DNA of 64,000 nt from Linum tenue (taxonomy: Eukaryota > Streptophyta > Magnoliopsida > Malpighiales > Linaceae). The position numbers and the translations under genes were made by a program. Location of the stretch: assembly GCA_946122785.1 (NCBI GenBank), contig CAMGYJ010000002.1:21984492-22048491 (forward strand), written 5' to 3'. This document shows positions 55,285 through 64,000 of the stretch, piece by piece. How positions within the stretch are numbered: position 1 is the first letter of the stretch; each line of letters starts with the position of its first letter. The notes beneath the pieces were generated by a model. It had not been told where the DNA came from. It saw nothing but the letters and a program-made list of their open reading frames with translations, and did no database searches.

Positions 55285-55635
55285 TGAGAAGCACGCTTCT
55301 AGGGATTCTCGATACTGATCTTCGGCACTCGTGATAATTAGGGATTTAGGGTTTGAGAGAAAGAATTAGGGATTTAGATGAGATAGAATAGAATTGGGAA
55401 TCGGCCGAGGCCTTGGATTAGGAGAGGGTAGAAATTAGGATTTGAGAGGATGAACTAGGGTTTAGGAGCTTCTTCTTAATATTGTTCTTGATTCCTCGAA
55501 TAACGAATAACAACGTACATATATAGGAAAAGGAACTAGAAAACCCTAACAGTTAACCTAATAGGACTCAACTACTAATAACCTTAATAACAATAATTCT
55601 AATCTAATAATAATGGAAACCGTGGGTTTCCATCA
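55285..55635 (-). repeat. LTR of the truncated retrotransposon, 351 bp
   Basis: On the minus strand it starts TGATGGAAACCCACGG and ends GCGTGCTTCTCA. It contains TATATATG about 120 bp from its start and AAACCCTAA-type words later. Only one copy is in the window, so borders rest on TG...CA ends and the adjoining primer-like site. Confidence 0.65.
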
Positions 55636-56006
55636 ATTAAACATGGGCATTACCTCGATCTGTACGATGATTGATGTGGTGATCTTGATGATCCATGACA
55701 CAACTTATTTTAAAATTCTCCTTTGGCTATCGAGATGGGGAAGATTCCCTTGTGGTTTATGGTTTGAAATTACACCATGTAGTGATTCTCAGGGATTTGC
55801 ATCTCCAAGGGAAGTCGATTCGCGGTATAAGCAGGGGAAAGATACTATGACATCAATTCTTATTGTCTCAGTTCTTCACATCAACTATTTGAGCATAGGT
55901 ATTTGCCTTTCTTTGCGCTGGTCAATTAAGTTTTCCTTTCTGGAATTCAGGACCATAGTCAAGAATATGGCATCTAGTCGAATTATTATATAGTCATTAA
56001 TGAATC
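55636..56006. other. Spacer between two minus-strand LTR elements, nothing recognised
   Basis: 371 bp without recognisable element ends or protein similarity. An open frame on plus covers much of it but matches nothing I know. Confidence 0.5.
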
Positions 56007-56524
56007 TGTTTACGCCTGGAAAGTGCCAGGCGGGTATGTGAAGACCTTGGAGAATACCGTTGTTCCTTGATATGAGGGTGCTCCGTTCACTGCAAAAAAG
56101 GTCCGGGGCGTGGCCCGGGAACACTCTTTGACGATCAAGTCAGTGTCTAGAGAGAGGAAAAGTAGTGATAGAGAGAGAGAGAATTAGTTACCATTAAATA
56201 AGGTGGTTGACTCCTATTTATAGTCTGGAGTAGTTGGTGTAAGTACTTGCTGTCCTGTCAGTCATATGTTTTCCATCCCTTTATGAGATACGCTTACGGC
56301 GGCATTTAATGTGGTGTCAGTGACGATATGGTTGGTACAAACGCCTCTTCGCTTATCGTACACGCCCGCATGCCCACTGTCGAGAGACGTTACCGCCCAT
56401 GCCTAGCCCATCGTCCATTGGGCCGGCCCATCTCTTGATTTAGCCTCCATTGGGCTTTCCTTTCCCTGGGCCGTCTCTGACTAAGTAGGCCTTGATTTAG
56501 GCATCGATCCCCTACGGCCCAACA
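56007..56524 (-). repeat. 3' LTR of the Tat-like element, about 518 bp
   Basis: On the minus strand begins TGTTGGGCCGTAGGGG and ends GGCGTAAACA. It holds TATAAATAGGAG (about 56213-56224) as likely promoter. The left border is inferred from the TG...CA rule because the partner LTR is outside the window. Confidence 0.65.
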
Positions 56525-57003
56525 ATTGTCCCGCAGGTGGGTAAAGCCTCCGGGTTTGAGCGGCTGATCTTCAAAATCTAGGGCGGGATCGCTTCAAGGA
56601 ACCGTCATGAGCCCCTTCCCCCTGCCATCAAATCATAGCTTCACGCCTCGGGTTGATCTTATCCCTATCCTGTCGCCACGTGGATGACGACACACCTCCC
56701 CACAAGCAGCAGAAGTGACGCGCCGCCATCCGTTTCCATCGCCATGATTACCCTATATAGCCTCTTAGGGTTAGTCAACCGTCGCTCCTGGAAATCGTGC
56801 CCTCTGTCATTTAAAAAGCATTCTGAAGGATCGAACGAAGGTACTTTCTCTTATGTTTCATTTGTTCTAGTTCCCCGATTATCCTTCTAACTGGTTCTTG
56901 TTTCCTCTTGACTTCTTTGCTTGATCACCGCCGTCGTCGGAACTTCTCCCTCTTGCCTTCGTAGCCCGCCGCGATCAGTTTCAATTTGCAGTGTACTCTT
57001 ACG

Positions 57004-59567
57004 ATGGCCGGAGGAGATGAAACTTCCCAACCGCCGCTTTCTGCCGGCTCAGGGTCCTCGCCAGGACGAAGGAAATCTTCTACCGGCGTGCTCGCCGCCG
57101 CTCCTGCTACTGGCGGCGGCGTCGCCGCCATTACGACTGTTCCTGCATCAATGCCGATCAACTTAGACTCGTCGGACACGGTTACGGATCCCATAACCGC
57201 TGCCGCTCAAGGTATGCTTCATCTAAACATTTTATCGCCTTTAAGTACGTCAGAAGTTGACTGGGATTTTAGCGGGATAGATTTCCATTTCGATTTCGGT
57301 AGCTCTTGGTCGGATGGTGGCCGCTTCTTGTTGGGTAGGACTGGAGACGGGTCGTATGAATTGACCGATGTTACTTTGGGTTTAGGCATAGAGAATGTAG
57401 CTCCTAGGAAAGACGCTTCCGCCATGGGGGATAACCTGGCAAGTTTTGGTGACGTCTCTGTAGCAAGTGTAAGTTCCGAAGAGGGGCTCAGTATTGAGGA
57501 GCAAAATTCACCCGAGATGGCTGACTCACCCTCCTTAGAGCTTTCGGAGGATACCTCGGGTGAGGATTACCGAGTGGTGGCGGACGACGCGTATTCCATA
57601 CGCCTGCACGAACATATGTGGGGGAGGCAAGAAGTACCCGCCCGCGCTTTCCAATGGGGCCCCGACCGATACAGTAGACTGACGCCCGCTACCATTCTTA
57701 CCCGGCTTAGGAATCACCAACTTCCTACAGACTGGAAGTATGTGGCCCCGTCCCCTACCTCCAGGGCCGGCACGTGCCCCAAGGGCTGGATAACGATATA
57801 CACTAAACAATTGAAGTGCGGCCTGCGGTTCCCTTTGGATCCCATCATAACTCAATCGCTCCTGTGCTTGAACTGTACCCTTGGCCGCCTGTCACCTACC
57901 GTCATCTTTCACGCATGTGCTTACAAACTCGCATGCAAAAGACTTGGGGTTGAACCGTCCTTTGCCGCCTTCCGATTTATATACGGCCTCCGGCGGGTTG
58001 CCAATGCTTGGTCATTCGGACGGCGAGATAAAGCATACGGGTTCGTCACTGGGTCCCCGAAGCTTGACAACGCGTGGTTTAAAGATTTTTTCTACGCCAA
58101 GCCCACGTCGAAATGGTATTCGGGTGACAAAGAGCCCAGGACGGGGTTCGCCTAAGGCCGAAAGAAAAATTGGGATGCTAAGCTTTGGACTCTTGATTCT
58201 CAGAAGGATCACGCCGCCCGTCTCGCAGAATTCTCTCCTTTTAACGTGAAGCCCGGGGGCCCCGATTCGGTGAAGTCTATTCTGACTGAACTCTTCGGAG
58301 ATGGTCAGTAGTGTGATTGACTTGTTTCTCTATACCATTAGATATTTGCATTCTGTAGCTCTAATCCGCTTTTCCTTTTATGCAGCCATGCACTTTGGGA
58401 GCGTGGCGATGATGGCGAGACCACCAAGGCGAGGCAAGCTCCCCTCCTCGAAAGCCGGGACCGCTTCCCCTATGTCTGCGAAACCGGGTCCCTCTGCTGG
58501 TGTTGCGGCCCCGTCGAAGTCACTGATCCCTTTGAACAGGGTTCTTCCGCTGACGGGTCAAACTACGCTCACAAGCGGAGTTGACGGGTTGCTGACCGTG
58601 CAGGCGGGAGGTGACGTGGTGCGTAAGGTGCGCGATGTTGGGAAGCGTGTTGCTGAGAGTCCGGCTGAGGAGACTGATGATGGCAGGAAGAAAACGAAGG
58701 CGACCTCTCTGACTGAAACCGTGGACTTTTCCCCCCATTCCTCGCTGCGTGAAGATTGTGCCCGCCGCATGTTGCACGAATTGTCTGGGAAGCTGCTCGT
58801 CCCGCCTGAGTATACGGAGGTTGATGATCCTTCGAGCAGGCATTGGGTTGGCACCGCCACCCGTTTCCTCCTTGCGGTAAGTACTCTTAACTGTTCATTA
58901 ATCGTCTACTTTGATGGGCACTGAGGGGGAACTTTTGGAACTGTAGGCGGGTGTTGGTTTATCCCAAGTTGGGATGATCAACGAGAAGCTGCAGATGGCC
59001 AATCTTCGTGGCGAGGTAGAGGCGGAAAATCTCCGGAAACGGATTGGTGAGCGGGAAGCGGAATCACTTAAGGGGCGGGCAGCATTTCGAGCGGAGGCCA
59101 AGGCTGAACTGGAGAAAGAGTATGCTGATGCTGTGAAAGATCTCCGAGCGGATCTGTCGCGAGGAGTGCAGAAGGTTAACAGCTTGATGGTTGATAAGGA
59201 GAATCTGGAAGCTGACGTTTCCCGTCTACGTGGGCGTGTGGAAGAGCTGGAAAAAACCCAGACAGAGAGCGTGATGCGTCACCAAATGGAGGTGGACGCC
59301 GCATCCAAGGCTGCGGTTGCTTCATACTTGCTATCCCCCGCCTTTCGCAAAATTGACGATGCTAAGCGGTCCAAGGCCATTGGGGATACGGTAGCTGCCA
59401 TTCGGCACTTGTTCCGCCGCGAACATCCCGAGCTGGAATGGGACACTGATGCAGTGTGGGATGCGGTGGTAGCTTGGGGCTCTTCTGAAGGGGACGTCAA
59501 TTCCGAGAATACTCTTTCTGCGCCGGAGGGCGGTGATGAAGCAAGCTCATGGGGAGGCGAGTCATAA
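57004..59567 (+). pseudogene. Antisense accessory gene of the Tat element, Transposase_28 ('putative gypsy type transposon') domain
   Basis: Three exons, 57004-58303, 58386-58876 and 58947-59567, with GT-AG introns of 82 and 70 bp that keep phase. Start MAGGDETSQPP. Exon 1: low-complexity N terminus, then the PF04195-type domain (FQWGPDRYSRLTPATILTRL, GWITIYTKQLKCGLRFPLDP, FRFIYGLRRVANAWSFGRRD). Exon 2: basic linker and HELSGKLLVPPEYTEVDDPS. Exon 3: coiled coil (about 59000-59300, LRGEVEAENLRKRIGEREAE) and a C-terminal helical segment. A single TAA at 58153 (GFA/GRKKNW) interrupts exon 1. The function of such proteins is unknown; they are transcribed against gag-pol. Confidence 0.85.
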
Positions 59568-59769
59568 TGTTTCACCTTAACTATTGATACTTTGGAGTCG
59601 AGTATGTCCTCGACTATAAACTGGTGTTTGTACTTTAACTTTCCTTGCACCTTTGACAATGTCCGCTCTAATGCGGCCTTTATAAGTTATGATGATTTCC
59701 TTTTTCTTTATGCGTGATCTGTCAACTTACTGTATGTGCTTTCCAAGTTGTGGGTCTAGACGTTTAGGA

Positions 59770-60880
59770 GTTCGCGGGCGGGGTTATCCTTGCTTCGTGG
59801 TAGTGTTTCTAGGAATAATCCATGTCCCGGGATGCGTGTTTTGGGAACTCACTCTGCCTTCGGGGCGGCGTGTTAGGAGCGAGGCCCTGCCCCTCAGGGC
59901 ATTCCGCGGGCGGGTTATCCTTGCTTCGTGGTAGCGTTTCTAGGAATAACCCATGTACCGGGATGCGTTTTTAGGGGCTCGCTCTGCCTTCTGGGTGGCG
60001 TGTTAGGAGCGAGTCCCTGCCCCTCAGGGCGTGTTGCGGGCGGGTTATCCTTGCTTCGTGGTAGCATTTCTAGGAATAACCCATGTATCGGGATGCGTTT
60101 TTAGGAGCTCGCTCTGCCTTCGGGGTGGCGTGTTAGGAGCGAGTCCCTGCCCCTCAGGGCGTGTCGCGGGCGGGTTATCCTTGCTTCGTGGTAGCATGTC
60201 TAGGAATAACCCATGTCCCGGGATGCGTTTTTAGGAGCTCGCTCTGCCTTCGGGGTGGCGTGTTAGGAGCGAGTCCCTGCCCCTCACGGCGTGTCGCGGG
60301 GCGGGTTATCCTTGCTTCGTGGTAGCGTTTCTAGGAATAACTCATGTCCCGGGATGCGTTTTTTAGGAGCTCGCTCTGCCTTCGGGGTGGCGTGTTAGGA
60401 GCGAGCCCCTGCCCCTCAGGGCATTCCGCGGGCGGGTTATCCTTGCTTCGTGGTAGCGTTTCTAGGAATAACTCATGTCCCGGGATGCGTTTTTAGGAGC
60501 TAGCTCTGCCTTCGGGTGGCGTGTTAGGAGCGAGTCCCTGCCCCTCAGGGCGTGTCGCGGGGCGGGCTATTCTGCTTCATGGTAGCGTTTTAAGAATAAC
60601 CCATGTCCCGGGATGCGTTTTTAGGAGCTCGCTCTGCCTTCGGGGTGGCGTGTTAGGAGCGAGTCACTGCCCCTCAGGGCATTCCGCGGGCGGGTTATCA
60701 TTGCTTCGTGGTAGCGTTTCTAGGAATAACCCATGTCCCGGGATGCGTTTTTAGGAGCTCGCTCTGCCTTCGGGGTGGCGTGTTAGGAGCGAGTCCCTGT
60801 CCCTCAGGGCGTTCCGCGGGAGGTTATCCATGCTTCGTGGTAGCGTGTCTAGGAATAAACCCGTCCCGGGATGGTTTATA
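59770..60880 (+). repeat. Tandem array, about 9 copies of a ~130-bp unit
   Basis: Each unit contains CGGGTTATCCTTGCTTCGTG, GGAATAACCCATGTCCCGGG, GAGCTCGCTCTGCCTTCGGG and GAGTCCCTGCCCCTCAGGGC. Copies start near 59781, 59911, 60041, 60171, 60302, 60432, 60563, 60692 and 60820, so the period is 128-131 bp. It is GC-rich compared with its surroundings and lies between pol and the antisense gene. Confidence 0.95.
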
Positions 60881-60964
60881 GGAATAGTCCGAGTTTGTGA
60901 CGCGGAGTATTTGAACTTCATAAACCATGCATATATTGATCATCTTAAGAGAGAATTACATTCT

Positions 60965-63106
60965 TCACTCCGCCGAGTAGTACTTGCGCAAGTGTAGTGA
61001 GTTCCGCGTCTTGCTCACTGCTTCACCGCTTATGGTGGCAAGCTTGTAGGTGCTTGGACCGATCTTGTCGCTGATGAGGTAGGGGCCTTCCCAATTCGCC
61101 GCCAGCTTCCCATGTCTTTCCTTCTCTCTCTTGTCAAACATCCTTTTGAGCACCATGTCGCCCTCTTTCAGCTGTCGGGGGTGCACTTTGTTGTTGTATG
61201 TGCGTGATACATTCTCTTTCTCTGCAATCGTTCGGGCCAGGGTCGCTTCCCTTCTTACCTCTGTCATGTTCAGCTGGTGGAGTAGGTTGGCGTGATTTTC
61301 TTCCGGATCGTAGGCTCTGATGCGGAGCATTGGCAGATGCATCTCCGTTGGGATTACCGCCTCACTCCCGTACGTGAGGGAGAACGGTGTTTCTCCCATT
61401 GCAGTTTTGTGTGTGGTTAGGGCCCACAAGATATGCGGGAGCTCCGTTGTCCAAGCGCCGTTTGCCTCTCCTAGCCTTCTCTTTAAGCCTCGCAATATGA
61501 GCTTGTTGGATGATTCCACCTGTCCGTTCGCTTGCGGGTACGCCACCGACGCCATGCTGAACTTTATTCCGTGCTCTTGACATAATCTTTCGAACGGGAG
61601 GCAATCGAACTGGGTTCCGTGATCTGTTACGATCGTCTCGGGGATCCAGAAGCGTATCAGGATGTTGTTGAAGAGGAACTTCTGTATCCGGGCGCTGGTG
61701 ATCGTTTCGAGAGGCTCAGCTTCTATCCATTTGGTAAAGTAGTCAACGGCTACCACCAAGTACAAGAAAAGACGTTCGCCGATGACAGGGGCACTGAGGA
61801 CGGGGGGCGATGCCAGCTGCTCTTTGAGGCACAAAAAAGCTTTGTTGCATTCTTCACTCCATTTGAAGCGGGTCGTAGATTTCTTCAGGATCTGGAAGAA
61901 TGGAGAGCACTTATCGGCTGACCGGGGTATGAACCGACTCAATGCCGCCATCTTCCCATTGAAGGCTTGTATTTCTTTGATCGTTTTCGGGGCCTTGAGT
62001 TGTAAGATAGCGTCAATCTGTTTCGGGTTGGCTTCGATTCCCCGCTTCGTAATGAGGAAGCCCAAAAACTTGCCCGCTTCCGCCCCGAATACACACTTCG
62101 TCGGATTCAAGCAAAGTCCGTGTTCCCTCATATTTGTAAATGTTTCCCTCAAGTCTTGTAGGTGTGTTCCCGCCTCCTTGCTCTTTACCAGTACGTCATC
62201 AACGTACGCCTCCACATTCCGCCCTATCTGATGGCGCAACACTGCGTCCACCATTCTTTGGTATGTTGCCCCCGCATTCTTCAAGCCGAAAGGCATGACC
62301 ACCCAACAATAGTTTCCTGTAGCCGTCATGAAAGCGGTTTTCTCCTGGTCTTCTTCAGCTAGGCTTATCTGGTGATAGCCTGAAAACATGTCCAGGAAAC
62401 TTAGCATGGAATGGTTTGCCGCTGCATCTATGAGCTGATCGATCCTCGGGAGCGGGTATGCATCCTTGGGACAGGCACTGTTCAAGCTGGTAAATTCTAC
62501 GCACATACGCCATAAGCCCGAGCTCTTTTTGACGAATACAGGATTGGCTAGCCAGGTGGGGTAGCGCACTTCTCTGATAAATCCCGCTTTCAGGAGCTTT
62601 TGTATTTCCTCCTCCAACGCCATCTGCTTCTCAACGGAGATGTTCCTTCGCTTCTGTTTTACCGGGCGGGTATTTGGTTTTATTGCGAGACGGTGCTCTG
62701 CGAGTTCGGGCGGCACGCCTGGCATATCTCCCGGTCCCCACGCGAATAGATCAGCAAATTCTCGGAGGAGGCTGATCATGCTAGTTGCCAACTCGGGTTG
62801 TAGGTGCGCCGATATACGTACCGTTTTGTCTGGGTCGTCCTCTCGTAAAGGCACCGCCACGTCTCCCTCCAACGCTTCCGGTCTCGGATTGTTCCCCCTT
62901 GTATCCACCAAATCCACCTCCAGCTGCTTGATGGTTGCTTGGTAACATTCCCGCGCCTGCTGCGTGTTGCCTTTGACGCAGCCTACGCCTCTTCCCACAG
63001 TAAACTTCAACCTCTGATGACACGTGGACGCCACCGCTCCAAATATTGACAGGAAGCTGCGCCCCAAGATGGCATTATACGCCGAGGGACAGTCTGCTAC
63101 GTAAAA
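60965..63106 (-). pseudogene. Tat-like pol: reverse transcriptase and integrase with RNase H deleted
   Basis: From a Tat-type linker (GRSFLSIFGAVASTCHQRLK), RT with KSSGLWRMCVEFTSLNSACP, LDMFSGYHQISL and the catalytic AYVDDVLVKS, then a connection segment FNGKMAALSRFIPRSADKCS. Immediately after VIGERLFLYL the frame continues as VVAVDYFTKWIEAEPL, which is the integrase core. RNase H and the integrase zinc-binding (HHCC) domain, several hundred residues in intact Tat elements, are missing with the frame preserved. Integrase D,D,E remains (VDYFTKW, VTDHGTQF, PQANGQVESSN), and a C-terminal region ends NSLHLRKYYSAE. A TAG at 63107-63109 separates it from the protease frame. Confidence 0.9.
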
Positions 63107-64000
63107 CTATATGGGTTTTGTCTTGGTCACGCTTCCTTCCCCGATTGTCACGCTTAACGTAACAACGCCTAGGACTTTGATTTTCGATCCAGAAAACCCC
63201 ACCAACTGCGTTGAAGATGGCTTGAGGTCTTTCACACCCTTCTTCATGCTTTTCAAGGTTGAGAAGATAAGAATGTCGGCTGAGCTCCCATTGTCGATGA
63301 GAGTCTTGGTCACTTTGTATTTTACCGTGCGGAAAGATATGACGAGGGGGTCTTCGGACGATTCTGGATTGGCCAACTCCGTTGCTTCGAAAACCACTTC
63401 AGCTACTGACGCGGCGGAAACGGTCAAGCACGCTTCCCCTTTATTTGCGACCCGGGGTCGCTTCCTTCCTCCGGCGATGGTGATTATTTCTAAATCTTCA
63501 TCGTCCAAGCGGGGCTGCCTCCTTGGAGGCGATGCATTGGGAGGCGATGGGAGTCTTTCTCTTTCCCCCCGAGCTCGAGACCTCGACCTCCTGGGGGTCC
63601 TAGACCTCCTGCCTCTCGACCTCGAGCGCGGCCTTCTGGGAGACCTACTTCGGTGTCGCTTAATTGACGGCGATCTAGTCGCCCACTCTTGTTTCTTCGC
63701 TTCCAGTGTGCTTCTCAAATATCCGGGGTCGAGGTTTGCAATGCTCATCTGGAAATCTCGACAATCCACGGTGTTGTGCGAAGCCTTCTGATGCCACTCA
63801 CACCACCTTCTAAACACCGGGGCTTCGGGACGCCTTTGAGTATCGTGGCGGGGCCTCTCCTCCCTGTGTTTACGAGACGAAGCGTCCTCCCTATCTCTTT
63901 CAGCCGTGTAGACTTCCCTTCTATTTTCCCCCGCTCGTGCTTTCCCCTTGTAGTTATGCCGTTCCGGGGAACGCCCTCTTCGGAATGGGGATCTGTTTCC
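63107..64000 (-). pseudogene. Tat-like gag C terminus and protease (partial, runs off window)
   Basis: Open from the window edge. Zinc-knuckle region CEWHQKASHNTVDC, then an Arg/Ser-rich stretch (RHRSRSPRRPRSRSRGRR) and the retropepsin with catalytic LIDNGSSADIL and ending VTLSVTIGEGSVTKTKPI before a TAG at 63107-63109. The downstream codons (FYVADCPSAYNAILGRSFLS) are in the same frame, so a single nonsense mutation splits the original polyprotein. Confidence 0.88.

Larger units (their letters stand above)
53853..55635 (-). mobile_element. 5' end of an unclassified LTR retrotransposon (truncated at the gap)
   Basis: On the minus strand: LTR (55285-55635), a primer-binding-like TGGTATCAGCCTGG directly after it (initiator-Met-like in its first 9 bases), leader, and an open frame from 55244. 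The rest of the element is missing beyond the gap. No protease or polymerase is visible, so its superfamily cannot be decided. Confidence 0.7.
56007..64000 (-). mobile_element. Tat/RIRE2-like Ty3/gypsy element with antisense accessory gene (extends past the window)
   Basis: On the minus strand from the right edge: gag end with CCHC knuckle and protease (64000-63110), RT and integrase (63106-60965), a non-coding tandem array (~59770-60880), an accessory gene on the opposite strand (57004-59567), and the 3' LTR (56007-56524). The combination of Tat-type protease and RT with an antisense extra frame between pol and 3' LTR is known from Tat-lineage elements. The 5' LTR lies outside the window. 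A nonsense codon and an RNase H deletion show this copy cannot be autonomous. Confidence 0.85.

Noticed and set aside
54739..55287. 182-codon plus-strand Ala/Ser-rich frame
   Set aside because: Antisense shadow of the Ala-rich minus-strand retrotransposon frame 54096-55244.
63111..63791. 226-codon plus-strand frame opposite the Tat gag/protease
   Set aside because: Antisense shadow of the Arg/Ser-rich and protease-coding minus strand, where zinc knuckle and DNGSSAD motifs are evident.

Overview
This is a repeat-dense nuclear window from a flowering plant, probably a eudicot. The evidence is genes with GT-AG introns, three proteins whose exon structure and sequence fit plant families (IAMT1, LIP5/VTA1, MAP65-1), and nested plant transposable elements of nearly every major class. 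The species cannot be named from the sequence. No rRNA or tRNA gene and no CRISPR array was recognised.

Host genes. (1) 9162-11296 (+): a four-exon SABATH carboxyl methyltransferase, closest to indole-3-acetate O-methyltransferase (IAMT1). (2) 13622-14281 (-): a single-exon, low-complexity, probably nuclear protein of unknown function. (3) 26355-29250 (-): LIP5/VTA1, the activator of the ESCRT disassembly ATPase VPS4/SKD1, with an apparent one-base frame problem in its last exon. (4) 29766-32546 (-): MAP65-1-like microtubule bundling protein in nine coding exons, plus a leader intron of about 1.06 kb. LIP5 and MAP65 lie head to tail 515 bp apart. No operon-like cooperation is expected.

Transposable elements, left to right. 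A decayed hAT element (1681-2309). A 5.4-kb non-autonomous LTR element (LARD-like, 2954-8338, minus). A hAT-type MITE (11884-12339). A Ty1/copia element (14758-24872) that received two 2312-bp CACTA elements in opposite orientation, indistinguishable wherever compared (15487-17798 and 18930-21241), plus a 439-bp MITE in its 3' LTR. A hAT-like MITE (25151-25399). A LINE remnant (34870-35633 and 42772-43261) split by a 7.13-kb MULE (35634-42763) that carries both a MURA transposase (minus) and a plant-mobile-domain (PMD) gene (plus). A second copia element (44001 to at least 53752) split by a gag-only Athila/Tat-like element (45971-52143) that has one LTR yet exact 5-bp target duplications, and which is itself hit by a 559-bp hAT MITE. 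A 100-N assembly gap (53753-53852). The 5' end of another minus-strand LTR element (53853-55635). Finally a Tat/RIRE2-like gypsy element (56007 past the window edge, minus) with an antisense three-exon accessory gene, a ~130-bp tandem array, and a pol lacking RNase H.

Insertion order can be read from the nesting. Copia 1 precedes its CACTA copies and MITE, LINE precedes MULE, and copia 2 precedes the Athila-like element, which precedes its hAT MITE. The most unusual structures are the twin inverted CACTA pair, the MULE with a PMD gene, and the one-LTR insertion with perfect target duplications.
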